Shown: piece by piece, positions 10,018-19,494 of the stretch
Position numbering within the stretch: the stretch's first letter is position 1
How the letters are laid out: each line of letters opens with the position of its first letter
NCBI RefSeq assembly: GCF_017875835.1
Contig: NZ_JAGING010000001.1
Coordinates: 744,001 to 808,000 of the forward strand
DNA length: 64,000 nt
From: Psychrobacter sp. PL19
Lineage (GTDB): Bacteria; Pseudomonadota; Gammaproteobacteria; Pseudomonadales; Moraxellaceae
Direction: 5' to 3'
Program-made: the position numbers and the translations under genes
Notes under the pieces: model-generated
Seen by the model: the letters and a program-made list of their open reading frames with translations, nothing else
Told to the model about the DNA's origin: nothing
The model's database searches: none

Positions 10018-10275
10018 AATAGTCTCAAGTAATGGTTGTTAATTAAAAAGGGATAAGCAAAAAATATGAGGAAAAGAGGCCGTTATAGGGTCATATAGCG
10101 TAAAATATAGCGTTATTATAACAGGGATAGGCAATATTTTTGCTGAAAAGGCTAGATGGCGCTTGACTACAGATGTATCCTTGCGATAATAATGCTAGCT
10201 GAGTCCTAACTTGTTTATTTTTATCTGATTTTTTACTATTAATGGCCTCATTGGTCGTCATTTATTGAGTTGTTT

Positions 10276-11445
10276 GTGTCCCTATCGAAATCTAAGCCAA
10301 AGTCTAAACCTAATTCTAAAGCCCGTTCTTTATCTGCTACCGATTCTTCCGCTACGTCGGCAGCACTGTCGGCTATAGATGATCGGTCCGTTGCAACTGC
10401 ACCAGATCCGGCAGTCTCTGATAAAACTGTTTCTGATAAAGTAGAGCTTGATCAACCAAGCTTTGCCCATGAAGCGGTGTTATTGCATGAAGCAGTCGCG
10501 GCAGTGCTGGGTGTCAAATCGTTGCCCATGCAGGAGAATGACTCAGATAGTGAAAATAGCTTGCAGGCTACTGGTGTCTACGTCGATGCTACCTTTGGGC
10601 GCGGCGGTCATAGTCGATTACTATTATCGCAACTGGCTGATGATGCGCAGCTGATTGTTATCGATAAAGACCCAACTGCCATCGCAGTCGCCCGTGAACT
10701 GGCGGCTGAAGACAGTCGCGTACAGGTCATTCATGACAGCTTTGCCAGTCTAACTGCTGGCTTAGCCGCGATGGGTATCGACCAGGTTGATGGCTTGATG
10801 GCAGATTTGGGGGTATCCTCGCCGCAAATCGATGACGGCAGTCGCGGTTTTAGCTTTATGCGTGATGGTGCGATAGACATGCGCATGGACACCACTCGCG
10901 GTCAGTCTGTTGCTGAATGGCTTGAGCAGGTCGATGACGAAACCTTAGCCAATGTATTATACGAGTTTGGTGAAGAGCGCCATAGTCGCCGAATTGCGCG
11001 CGCGATTAAAGAGATGAGCCGTTATACCTCTACATTAGAGCTGGCAGAAGTCATTAAAGTTGCGCATCCTAAATGGCAGAGAGGCAAGCATCCGGCCACT
11101 CAAAGCTTTCAAGCGATGCGTATTTTTATTAATAATGAGCTTGGTGATGTGGATAGCTTTTTACAACAAAGTATTCCTATTGTTAAAGCGGGTGGGCAGC
11201 TGGCGGTGATTAGCTTTCATTCGCTTGAGGATCGGCGCATCAAGCAATTTTTGCAACGCCATAGTAAAGGGCAGTATCCTGAAGATGAGCAATCACCGAT
11301 GCCGCCCAATCGCCCGCGTTACTTTAGTAAACCCAAACGCATTGGACCTAGTAAAGCGGAAGTAGCCGGAAACCCGCGCTCGCGTAGTGCATGGTTGCGG
11401 ACTGCAACTCGTACGGACACAGCATATCAGCCAGAATCTCACTGA
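10276..11445 (+). CDS. rsmH: 16S rRNA (cytosine1402-N4)-methyltransferase
   Basis: RsmH (MraW) methylates N4 of C1402 in the ribosomal decoding centre using S-adenosylmethionine. Visible motifs are the SAM-binding VYVDATFGRGGHS, DGLMADLGVSSPQID, HPATQSFQAMRIFINNEL and VISFHSLEDRRIK. The protein is about 389 residues against about 313 in E. coli. The extra part is a 60-residue Ser/Ala/Lys-rich leader before the conserved HEAVLLHEAV. No ATG precedes the conserved core, so the start is either GTG at 10276 (GAG six bases before it) or TTG at 10270; I prefer GTG. It opens the cell-wall cluster, but no mraZ lies upstream. Confidence 0.93.
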   Translation: MSLSKSKPKSKPNSKARSLSATDSSATSAALSAIDDRSVATAPDPAVSDKTVSDKVELDQPSFAHEAVLLHEAVAAVLGVKSLPMQENDSDSENSLQATGVYVDATFGRGGHSRLLLSQLADDAQLIVIDKDPTAIAVARELAAEDSRVQVIHDSFASLTAGLAAMGIDQVDGLMADLGVSSPQIDDGSRGFSFMRDGAIDMRMDTTRGQSVAEWLEQVDDETLANVLYEFGEERHSRRIARAIKEMSRYTSTLELAEVIKVAHPKWQRGKHPATQSFQAMRIFINNELGDVDSFLQQSIPIVKAGGQLAVISFHSLEDRRIKQFLQRHSKGQYPEDEQSPMPPNRPRYFSKPKRIGPSKAEVAGNPRSRSAWLRTATRTDTAYQPESH

Positions 11446-11691
11446 AAACAGCGGCTAGTTGAAAAAATCACCTAGTTGAAAATGATAGATAGCTGAAAAC
11501 GTCTGCTCCACCGTGAACAGTCAGTACGGTGCAAATATCAACAGTTATTAGCAGGCATTTTGCATACTGAATTGATGCTAATGTAGTAATAACTACGCAA
11601 CTGTTAAAAAGCTGTAAATATTGTCTGCTAGGCTCAGCAGTTGCATTTTTGGTGCTTGCACTAATAGCAAGCCTTTGCGGCTGTCATGCAC
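11446..11691. other. Non-coding stretch between rsmH and the repeat copy
   Basis: No coding frame or convincing signal is seen. It is mildly repetitive (gcaagc, gcagttgcat-type short words). With the repeat copy that follows, it separates rsmH from ftsL by 494 bp, whereas these genes usually nearly touch. Confidence 0.5.
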
Positions 11692-11840
11692 TATAGCTAA
11701 GCTGTTTTAAAGTAGGTACAGGATAGCTGGAAGAAATTTTCGAAGGCTCGAAAAGTGATGCAGTCACACAGCAAGCTAGAAAAATTTTTGCCAGTTATCC
11801 AAAACCATATGTGTATCCGTTTTATCTAGTTCTGACTATA
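11692..11840. mobile_element. MITE-like repeat, diverged copy, between rsmH and ftsL
   Basis: The stretch starts tatagctaagctgttttaaa and ends ttctgactata. It contains the family core in the form cacagcaagctagaaaaatttttgccag. It is about 149 bp and clearly more diverged than copies A, B and D. It lies 99 bp upstream of ftsL, inside the division and cell-wall operon. Confidence 0.7.
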
Positions 11841-11939
11841 GTGAGTGTTTTTTATTGATGGTACTGATAGTAAATAGGTCGTTTATAACTCGTTATCCTA
11901 AATCCTCTTTTATATTTAAGTTCATTTTTTGAGATCGTC

Positions 11940-12428
11940 ATGGCAATATCTGACCAACCTACCAACCGTCGCAACACTGCATCTACTAATAATACTGATG
12001 TTGGAGAGCTATTCGCACAGCGCTTTGGCGTAGTGAGTATTTATGTGGTGGTACTACTGCTATTAGCGGCCGCTATTGTATGGAGTGGTATTAGAACTGC
12101 CGAAAGCGTTCAGCAATATCACCAGGATTATAAAACCTTGCAAGATATGAAAAAACAAGAACGCAAGCTGCAAGTCGAGCATCAGCGCTTATTGATTGAG
12201 CAGCAAACTTTCAGTGCTACCCCGCAGATTGCCAGTCGTGCCGTTGCTGAGCTGAGCATGTATTCGCCGACCCTTAAAGACAAGCTGATTATTCAGCCCA
12301 GCGCGCCTGTGACTCCTGTAGCAGTGGGCAAAACAACTGCTAATCCAAATCTCAATCAGAGCCAAAACGCTAATACGGTTTCTGATACAGATCCTGCCGG
12401 TCTCGCAGCAACGGAGGTAGGACAATGA
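11940..12428 (+). CDS. ftsL: Cell division protein FtsL
   Basis: A 162-residue bitopic membrane protein. It has a cytoplasmic leader of about 35 residues, one transmembrane helix (about residues 36-58, VSIYVVVLLLLAAAIVW), then a periplasmic coiled coil rich in Gln, Lys and Glu. FtsL forms the FtsQLB complex that activates septal peptidoglycan synthesis. Identity rests on topology, size and the position between rsmH and ftsI, since FtsL sequences vary. The C-terminal 45 residues are an Asn/Thr/Gln-rich tail. The stop overlaps the ftsI start in ATGA, so translation is probably coupled. Confidence 0.9.
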   Translation: MAISDQPTNRRNTASTNNTDVGELFAQRFGVVSIYVVVLLLLAAAIVWSGIRTAESVQQYHQDYKTLQDMKKQERKLQVEHQRLLIEQQTFSATPQIASRAVAELSMYSPTLKDKLIIQPSAPVTPVAVGKTTANPNLNQSQNANTVSDTDPAGLAATEVGQ

Positions 12429-14557
12429 GTGATAAAGATTCAAACTCTACCAATGCTAAAGGCTCAGAAAAAAGTACCAGTAAGAAACCGGCCAGCGGCA
12501 AGGTGATCAAGCCTTTACGCCGCGCTAGTGCTGCCAAATCTGCTCCGACCAATAGCAAGTCTTCTACTGCTAATAACTCAAAAGCGACTTCCTCAAACGA
12601 CAAACCAAAAAATCGTTCCACTAAGCTGTTTGGTCGCCTAAAAAACAATGAAACCCAAGGGGCCTATACCAGTATTAAAAATCGCAAAAGCAAAAGAACC
12701 TTTTTGAGTAAAGCATCTGGTGCCTCATCGCGTGGCGGCTTTGAAAATGATAAGAACCGCTTTCGTACTGTATGGGTAGTTGCTTTAATTATACTGGGGC
12801 TACTGGTATCACGCGCCTATTACTTACAAGTAGCCAATGCTCAGTTTTATCAAGATAAGGGTAACGAGCTGATCACTAGCGTGCGCACGCAAAAATCCTA
12901 CCGCGGTATGATTACCGATCGCAATAAGTTGCCATTGGCGGTCAGTGCGCCGTTAGCTACCGTGTCTTTTAGTCCGCATGATTATGCGCGCGAATATTAC
13001 GAGCTTAAACGGGTCAAGCTTACCAATCCTGACAGTCCGCAGCTACAAGCGCGTATGCAAAAGCGTCTTGATAATATGGATTTAACCACGCTTGCGGCAG
13101 CTGCCAATATAGCGGTAACTGAATTACAGAAAGCCACTGCTATCGATGACAGCATCGACGTTACCGACGAAGCGGCGGTAAAAGCGGCATTGCCATCAGG
13201 TGCAGGCTCGCATTATTTACCACTATTGAATAAGGTGACCCCTGAGATCGCTCAAAGTGTCAGCTCGCTAGACTTCCCAGGTGTGAATGAGAAAAATTTC
13301 TTTCAGCGCTACTATCCACAGCCGCAGCCTAACTCGCAACTTTTAGGCTTCATGGGGCAAAGTGCTAATGATCCTGAAGGTGGCTACGAGGGGCGTGCTG
13401 GTATTGAGCGCCAATATGAAACGATGCTGGCAGGTGACGACGGCAAAGTCTTAGTCCTAAAAGATGCGAAGCAAAATAGCCTAAAAGAGATCAAACAGAT
13501 TGAGCCAGAAGTAGCAGGTCAAAATGTGGCGCTGACTATTGATTCGCGCTTACAGTATTTACTGTATAAAGAGTTAGAAAAAGTGGGTCGCTTGCAACAA
13601 GCACGTTGGTCAACGGGTATGGTGGTTGATGTACAGACTGGTGAAGTATTGGCACTGTCTACTTGGCCATCTTTTAACTCTAACAATCTCAATGAAATGA
13701 CAGGTGAAAACCAGCGTAATCGTGCGTTACTTGATGTTTTTGAGCCTGGGTCAGTGATGAAGCCCTTTACCGTTGCCGCCGCCCTAGATTCAGGTAAATA
13801 TACCTCAAATTCTTTGATTGATACCAACCCTGGCTCTATTCGAGTCAGAGGCTATACCATTCGTGACCATGATAATTTGGGGACGATTAATCTGGCGACC
13901 CTGTTACAGAAATCAAGTAACGTCGCCTCTACTAAGATTGCTTTATCCTTACCGCCTGCTGCGATTACCAATATGCAAAAGCAATTTGGCTTTGGCTCAA
14001 AGACACCACTACAGTTCCCTGGTGAGGGCAGTGGCCTAGTCGTCACGCCTAAAGAGAAAGAGACTGCTCGTCGGGCTACCGTCAGCTATGGTTATGGTTT
14101 ACAAGTGACGCTAGCACAGGTAGCACAGGCCTATGCGGCACTAGCGTCAGGTGGCGTCATGCATCCTTTAAGCTTGATCAAAAATAACAAAGTGCCACCA
14201 AGTAAACGAATTATGGCGCGAGAACAAGCGATGTCGATTGTAAAAATGATGGAAGGGGTGACTGAAGACGGTGGTACGGCTAAAGCGGCAGCTATTGATG
14301 GCTACCGAGTAGCTGGTAAAACAGGGACGTCACGCCGAATTGATCCTGATGGGGGCTATCATACCGATCAGTATCGTAACGTCTTTGCCGGAATGGTACC
14401 AGCCTCTAATCCAAAGCTGGTTGGTGTGATCTTAATTGAAGATCCACGTGGGCAGATTTATGCGGGGCTTACCGCAGCGCCAGTATTCCATAATGTTATG
14501 AAAGAGGCACTACGCTTGTACAATGTACCTTTAGATAAGCCACTACAGACGGAGTAG
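12425..14557 (+). CDS. ftsI: Peptidoglycan transpeptidase FtsI (PBP3)
   Basis: A 710-residue class B penicillin-binding protein that cross-links septal peptidoglycan. It has a 115-residue Ser/Lys/Asn-rich cytoplasmic leader, one membrane helix (about residues 116-135), a pedestal domain and a transpeptidase domain. The active-site Ser443 is in SVMK, Ser497-Ser498-Asn499 form the SxN motif and Lys632-Thr-Gly is the KTG box. E. coli FtsI is 588 residues; most of the excess is the basic leader. The start overlaps the ftsL stop. The missing E. coli-type maturation tail is common outside the enterics. Confidence 0.95.
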   Translation: MSDKDSNSTNAKGSEKSTSKKPASGKVIKPLRRASAAKSAPTNSKSSTANNSKATSSNDKPKNRSTKLFGRLKNNETQGAYTSIKNRKSKRTFLSKASGASSRGGFENDKNRFRTVWVVALIILGLLVSRAYYLQVANAQFYQDKGNELITSVRTQKSYRGMITDRNKLPLAVSAPLATVSFSPHDYAREYYELKRVKLTNPDSPQLQARMQKRLDNMDLTTLAAAANIAVTELQKATAIDDSIDVTDEAAVKAALPSGAGSHYLPLLNKVTPEIAQSVSSLDFPGVNEKNFFQRYYPQPQPNSQLLGFMGQSANDPEGGYEGRAGIERQYETMLAGDDGKVLVLKDAKQNSLKEIKQIEPEVAGQNVALTIDSRLQYLLYKELEKVGRLQQARWSTGMVVDVQTGEVLALSTWPSFNSNNLNEMTGENQRNRALLDVFEPGSVMKPFTVAAALDSGKYTSNSLIDTNPGSIRVRGYTIRDHDNLGTINLATLLQKSSNVASTKIALSLPPAAITNMQKQFGFGSKTPLQFPGEGSGLVVTPKEKETARRATVSYGYGLQVTLAQVAQAYAALASGGVMHPLSLIKNNKVPPSKRIMAREQAMSIVKMMEGVTEDGGTAKAAAIDGYRVAGKTGTSRRIDPDGGYHTDQYRNVFAGMVPASNPKLVGVILIEDPRGQIYAGLTAAPVFHNVMKEALRLYNVPLDKPLQTE

Positions 14558-14670
14558 TTTAGAATAGCAGCAGCGCTGTTGATACCTTAAAACCACTGAA
14601 ATTTTTCTGGTGGCTGATATCTTCATAATATCATTTTCATTTATTCTTTTTAATTGTTTAGGATTTGCTC

Positions 14671-16347
14671 ATGCCCTTATCATCGCCACGTGCTGTTACT
14701 TTACAGCAGCTTATTGAGGACTATGCCAGCAGCGCTAAGCTACAGCAGCGATTGGCAGCGATGATATATGAAGTAGGCGATGCAGTAGACAATACCAGTT
14801 CAGTCGCCAAAATTCCCTTTCAAAAATTTCACCTAGACAGCCGCCAAGTGGCTGTCAATGATGTGTTTATTTTATTAAAAAGTCAGACCCCAAACTGTCA
14901 AAAAAGCCGTGATTACCTGTCACAGGCTGCTCAGAATGCTGCGTTTATCTTATCAGAGGTCGATCCAGTCGCTTTGTTTACGCCGGCTAATGCGCCACCA
15001 AATGCCAATATTCAGCTCGAAAATACACAGCCTGCAATCAACAAGCAGTCTTCAGCGCAGCAGCAACCCGCAGCGCTGCCTTGTCCGGTATTATATGTGC
15101 CCAATATCCGGGACTTTTTAGGAGACCTGATCCAAGCCTATATGCAATATCAACAACCCACTACTTTGCCAACTGTGATAGCAGTTACTGGTACTAACGG
15201 CAAAACGACTATCAGTCAGCTGGTCGCGCAATTGGCCCAATTAGCGGGAATGAGTAGCGCAGTCATGGGAACAGCAGGTAATGGTAAGCTAGGCGCGTTA
15301 ATACAAGCCAGTCATACCACTGGCGATGCTTTGGCTGTTCAGCAGTTTTTATACCAAATGGGTGAACAGGGTGCAGATTTATTAGCGCTTGAAGCCAGCT
15401 CGCATGGACTGGATCAGCAACGCTTGCAAGGGATGCCCGTAACCGTCGCTATTTACACCAATCTAAGCCGGGATCACCTAGATTATCATGCTGATATGGC
15501 CGAATATGTCGCCGCCAAAGCCAAGCTGTTTGATCGAGCGCATTTCCCAAGCTTAACCCACGCTGTTATCAACAGTGACGATGAGTATGCTCGGACAATG
15601 CTGGATACCGCGCATGCCAGCAACTTAATCGTATGGACTTATAGTTTACAGGCGTCACAAACAGCGACCTTCGTGGCCTCCAGTATCATACCGAGTCTAC
15701 AAGGTGTTGAGATTGCCTTGCATAGCGATTTTGGTACTATTAATATTGTGAGCCCACTCCTTGGTCGCTTCAATGTCGCAAATCTGCTGGCAGCGATCGC
15801 AACTGCGGTGGCGCTTGGCATAAGTCTTGAACGTATTGCCGCAGTAGTGCCACAGCTACAGGGTGCCGTTGGGCGTATGCAACGAGTACCCTCAGCAGAA
15901 GGCTGCTTTATTGTAGATTATGCTCATACGCCCGATGCCTTGGTTCAAGTGCTTGATAGTCTCAAAACCCACTGCCGTGGTAAATTGTGGGCAGTCTTTG
16001 GTTGTGGCGGTGATCGCGACGCGGGTAAACGTCCATTAATGGCACAGGCCGGATTATCAGGCGCGGATCAAGTCATATTAACCGCCGATAACCCGCGCAC
16101 AGAAGATCCCAATATGATCTTGCAAGATATGCAACTAGGTATGAGCACAGAGCAATACCAGCGCACTCATATTGAGCCTTCGCGTCAGCAGGCCATTGAA
16201 TATGCGGTCGCTCACGCTAGCCCTGATGATATTGTGGTTATCGCTGGCAAAGGGCATGAAACTTATCAAGAGATTCAAGGTGTCCGTCATGATTTTGATG
16301 ACAGTGTTATCTTTCTACAGGCGCTACAACAAGCCGGACGCCGCTAA
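14671..16347 (+). CDS. murE: UDP-MurNAc-tripeptide synthetase (meso-diaminopimelate-adding)
   Basis: A 558-residue Mur ligase that adds meso-diaminopimelate to UDP-MurNAc-L-Ala-D-Glu. The ATP loop GTNGKT is at residues 174-179 and the meso-DAP specificity motif DNPR is at residues 473-476; lysine-adding MurE lacks the latter. An insert of about 40 residues rich in Gln, Ala and Pro (about residues 100-140) makes it longer than E. coli MurE (495). ATG at 14671 has AGGA seven bases upstream and is preferred over the in-frame TTG two codons earlier. It is followed by a repeat element and then murF. Confidence 0.95.
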   Translation: MPLSSPRAVTLQQLIEDYASSAKLQQRLAAMIYEVGDAVDNTSSVAKIPFQKFHLDSRQVAVNDVFILLKSQTPNCQKSRDYLSQAAQNAAFILSEVDPVALFTPANAPPNANIQLENTQPAINKQSSAQQQPAALPCPVLYVPNIRDFLGDLIQAYMQYQQPTTLPTVIAVTGTNGKTTISQLVAQLAQLAGMSSAVMGTAGNGKLGALIQASHTTGDALAVQQFLYQMGEQGADLLALEASSHGLDQQRLQGMPVTVAIYTNLSRDHLDYHADMAEYVAAKAKLFDRAHFPSLTHAVINSDDEYARTMLDTAHASNLIVWTYSLQASQTATFVASSIIPSLQGVEIALHSDFGTINIVSPLLGRFNVANLLAAIATAVALGISLERIAAVVPQLQGAVGRMQRVPSAEGCFIVDYAHTPDALVQVLDSLKTHCRGKLWAVFGCGGDRDAGKRPLMAQAGLSGADQVILTADNPRTEDPNMILQDMQLGMSTEQYQRTHIEPSRQQAIEYAVAHASPDDIVVIAGKGHETYQEIQGVRHDFDDSVIFLQALQQAGRR

Positions 16348-16373
16348 CGAATTTACTTTTCTAAACGCCTATA

Positions 16374-16512
16374 TATAGTCAATGAAAAGTAATATCGATA
16401 CATAACCTACTGCTGGCATAAATTTTTCTGGCTTGCTGTGCCTACGCAGACAGAGGCTACAAAAAGCTTATACCAGCAGTACCGTCGCGTTTTTTAAGGT
16501 GTTTTAACTATA
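16374..16512. mobile_element. MITE-like repeat, copy B, between murE and murF
   Basis: About 135 bp flanked by TA, with left end tatagtcaatgaaaagtaat and right end gttttaactata. It is nearly identical to copies at 7211 (inverted) and 20584. It begins 27 bp after the murE stop and leaves 89 bp before murF. It is thus inside what should be a continuous operon of essential genes. Its internal palindrome would form a hairpin in the mRNA. Confidence 0.9.
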
Positions 16513-16601
16513 GTTGACTGAAAAACTAGCATTTATATCAATACAAAACTATAAAATAAAGTAGCCACCATATAAGGTAGCCATCATACAAGGTAATTAC
16601 T

Positions 16602-18074
16602 ATGACAGCTGACAACGATAACATCATTCAGTCGCAGGGGCTGTACGTTTGGCAAGCTGATAATTTGCTGGCGGCAACCATCAGACTTGATGGCCATTGG
16701 CAGCTACCTGAGCATGAGCAACAGACAGAAGGTCCGGATGCAACTACCGCGCAGGCAGATGCGTATAGTGGCGTTAGCAGCATTCGCATTGCCACCGATA
16801 CTCGTACGATTAAAACTGGCGACATATTTTTAGCACTGAGCGGTGATAACTTCGATGGACACCATTATATTGATGCCGCTGTGGCGCAAGGGGCAGTTGC
16901 TGCTATCGTATCGCGTCCAACTGCAGCCAATATTCCGCAGTTGATCGTTAGTGACACCCGCTTGGCGTTAGGGCAGCTGGCTGCTTATCGCCGCCAGCAG
17001 CATCAAGACTTGACTGTGATTGCTATCACTGGTTCTAGTGGCAAAACCACTTGTAAAGAGATGCTCGGCAGTATCTTTGGTCGTCTAGCACCCACTCTCA
17101 TCACTCGTGGCAACCTAAACAATGATTTAGGCGTGCCGATGATGCTCCTTGAGCTGTCCGATCATCATCGTTATGCCATATTAGAGTTGGGTGCCAACCA
17201 TATCGGTGAGATTGCCTATACCACCGACATTGTCCGTCCTGATGTCGCCTGTATTTTAAACATCGGTACGGCGCATTTAGGCGAATTCGGTAGCCGCGAG
17301 GGTATTTGTCAGACTAAGGCGGAAATTTACCACACTTTAAATGATGGCCAATTTGCGATTGTTCCTGATGACGACGACTTTACCAATCAGTTGCGCCGGA
17401 TTGCTGAGACCCATACATCACATGTAATTGGTTTTGGTAATACCGATGTCAGTGCTAGCCATCTTGATGTTGAGCCTGAGCGCAGTGAATTTAAGCTACA
17501 TATTGGCTCTCAAGTCCATAATATTAATTTACCGCTGGCGGGTGAGCACAATGTAAATAATGCTCTTGCCGCTGCTGCTTGTGCTTACGCACTAGATATC
17601 AATATTGAAGATATTGTCATCGGTCTTGAAAATGCACGTCCGGCAAAAGGCCGTTTAAACAGCCAGATGTTAGGGTTGCATCGTCTGATTGATGACGCTT
17701 ATAATGCCAATCCGCATGCAGTGAGAGCAGCCACGAAAGTATTGGCGGCGCAAACGGGCGTGCAAGTGATGGTATTAGGCGACATCGCTGAGTTGGGCGA
17801 TGCCGCTGTGAGCGAACATCAAAGTTTAGGTCGCACTATTGCTGCCAGCGGTATCGATGTACTGCTTTGTGTTGGCGAGTATGCTACCTATAGCGTTACT
17901 GGCGCGCAAGAGATTGGCGGCATTACTGCCCAGGCTTTTGATGATAAAGCCAGTTTGTTACAGTATTTACAGCCGTATTTACAGGCGCAGCAAGCACAGC
18001 CTTGTACCGTGTTGTTCAAAGGCTCTCGTTCCATGGAAATGGAAACACTTATTGATGCGTTAGTAAAGGAGTAG
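16602..18074 (+). CDS. murF: UDP-MurNAc-tripeptide:D-Ala-D-Ala ligase
   Basis: A 490-residue Mur ligase that adds D-Ala-D-Ala to complete the cytoplasmic peptidoglycan precursor. The ATP loop GSSGKT is at residues 144-149. Other family marks are SIRIATDTRTIKTGDIFLAL near the N-terminus, TRGNLNNDLGVP, AILELGANHIGEI and LIDDAYNANPHA. The length is slightly above E. coli MurF (452). A short Gln/Thr/Ala-rich insert follows residue 35. AAGG stands upstream of the ATG. The stop is three bases before the mraY GTG start, so the two are surely cotranscribed. Confidence 0.95.
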   Translation: MTADNDNIIQSQGLYVWQADNLLAATIRLDGHWQLPEHEQQTEGPDATTAQADAYSGVSSIRIATDTRTIKTGDIFLALSGDNFDGHHYIDAAVAQGAVAAIVSRPTAANIPQLIVSDTRLALGQLAAYRRQQHQDLTVIAITGSSGKTTCKEMLGSIFGRLAPTLITRGNLNNDLGVPMMLLELSDHHRYAILELGANHIGEIAYTTDIVRPDVACILNIGTAHLGEFGSREGICQTKAEIYHTLNDGQFAIVPDDDDFTNQLRRIAETHTSHVIGFGNTDVSASHLDVEPERSEFKLHIGSQVHNINLPLAGEHNVNNALAAAACAYALDINIEDIVIGLENARPAKGRLNSQMLGLHRLIDDAYNANPHAVRAATKVLAAQTGVQVMVLGDIAELGDAAVSEHQSLGRTIAASGIDVLLCVGEYATYSVTGAQEIGGITAQAFDDKASLLQYLQPYLQAQQAQPCTVLFKGSRSMEMETLIDALVKE

Positions 18075-18077
18075 GCG

Positions 18078-19196
18078 GTGTTAGTTTGGTTGTTTGAATG
18101 GTTGGGTCAGTACTATACCCCATTTTCTGCGGTTTCTTCGTTGACGCTGCGGGCGTTATTGGCGGTCGTTACCGCGCTTGGTTTCTGTATGTTTTTAGGT
18201 GGACGGGTCATTAGGCATCTGCGTGCACTCAAGTACGGTCAAGCGATTCGTAATGATGGGCCACAATCGCATTTAGTCAAAACTGGCACGCCTACCATGG
18301 GTGGGGTGTTAATTTTAAGTGCTATCGGCGTGTCGACCTTACTGTGGGCGCGACTGAATAACCCCTACGTTTGGATCTTGCTTATTGTGATGATTATCTT
18401 TGGTGCGGTAGGCTGGGCAGATGATTGGCTAAAAATTAAGTACAAAGACCCCAAAGGATTGAGTGCTCGAAAAAAATATTTCTGGCTGTCAATGGGCGCG
18501 TTATTCGTGGGAATTTCCCTTTATTATATTGCCACGTTGCAGCCTAACATAGTGACCACACGCGAGATGCAGGATTTATTGTTACCCATCTTTAAAGACT
18601 GGGCCATCCCATTCTCAGCGGTACCCTATGGTATTGGTTTTATTATCTTTACTTATTTTGTGATTAATGGCGCCTCAAATTCGGTTAACTTGACTGATGG
18701 CTTAGATGGTCTCGCTATTTTACCTGTGGTCTTGGTTGCAGCAGGTTTGGGTGCGATGGCCTATGTATCAGGTGATGTTAGATTCTCTGAGTATTTGCAT
18801 GTGCCTTATATCGCTTATAATTCTGAAGTGATTATTGTTTGTGGCGCTATGATTGGTGCGGGTCTTGGTTTCTTGTGGTTCAATGCTCATCCTGCACAAG
18901 TATTTATGGGTGATGTTGGAGCGCTAGCGCTGGGTGCGATGCTCGGTACCATTGCGGTAATGACCCGGCAAGAGATTGCTTTTGCGATTATGGGCGGGCT
19001 GTTTGTCGCAGAAGCGGTATCGGTCATGCTACAAGTCGGCTCGTATAAGCTGCGCAAAAAACGCGTCTTTCGTATGGCACCGCTACATCATCACTTTGAA
19101 GAGATTGGTTGGAAAGAAACCCAAGTGGTCGTACGGTTTTGGATTATTGCCATCATACTAGTGATAATGGGACTGATGACGTTAAAGCTGCGTTAA
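18078..19196 (+). CDS. mraY: Phospho-MurNAc-pentapeptide transferase
   Basis: A 372-residue membrane enzyme with about ten helices that transfers phospho-MurNAc-pentapeptide to undecaprenyl phosphate to make lipid I. The catalytic aspartates Asp115-Asp116 are in GWADDW at the same numbers as in E. coli. [21 protein letters not shown] and the PLHHHFE histidines are all present. The GTG start at 18078 follows AAAGGAG and lies directly after murF. murD, normally next, is not here but at 37.7 kb. A repeat element and a terminator end the unit. Confidence 0.96.
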   Translation: MLVWLFEWLGQYYTPFSAVSSLTLRALLAVVTALGFCMFLGGRVIRHLRALKYGQAIRNDGPQSHLVKTGTPTMGGVLILSAIGVSTLLWARLNNPYVWILLIVMIIFGAVGWADDWLKIKYKDPKGLSARKKYFWLSMGALFVGISLYYIATLQPNIVTTREMQDLLLPIFKDWAIPFSAVPYGIGFIIFTYFVINGASNSVNLTDGLDGLAILPVVLVAAGLGAMAYVSGDVRFSEYLHVPYIAYNSEVIIVCGAMIGAGLGFLWFNAHPAQVFMGDVGALALGAMLGTIAVMTRQEIAFAIMGGLFVAEAVSVMLQVGSYKLRKKRVFRMAPLHHHFEEIGWKETQVVVRFWIIAIILVIMGLMTLKLR

Positions 19197-19215
19197 GACC
19201 AAACTATATTCAACG

Positions 19216-19360
19216 TATAGTCAATGCAAAATAAAAGTGATACGTAGATAAATACGTGCAGCTGGTAAAAATTTTCTAGCGTGCTGTGCGCTTCGCCAGA
19301 CAGAGGCTGCAAAAATTTCTACCAGCCACACTGACTCTGTTTTAAAGTGAACCGACTATA
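19216..19360. mobile_element. MITE-like repeat, copy C, after mraY
   Basis: About 141 bp flanked by TA, with left end tatagtcaatgcaaaataaa and right end gtgaaccgactata. The core gcgtgctgtgcgcttcgccagacagaggctgcaaaaa is shared with the family, but it belongs to the more diverged, longer subgroup. It starts 19 bp after the mraY stop. Confidence 0.85.
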
Positions 19361-19376
19361 TTTATGTTTATTATTA

Positions 19377-19414
19377 GAAAAGCCATCTGGGTCATTACTG
19401 AGGTGGCTTTTTTA
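19377..19414 (+). terminator. Rho-independent terminator of the rsmH-mraY unit
   Basis: The hairpin aaaagccatct ... aggtggctttttt has 11 pairs including one wobble, with an 11-base loop and a T run. It follows repeat copy C and would end transcription from the cell-wall genes. Confidence 0.8.
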
Positions 19415-19494
19415 GTGCCTCTTTTATCGTTTGTTTTATTACTTGCTGAGCGTAAATTTTGCTAAAATGTTATCCATATTTGTATGACTTTGAG

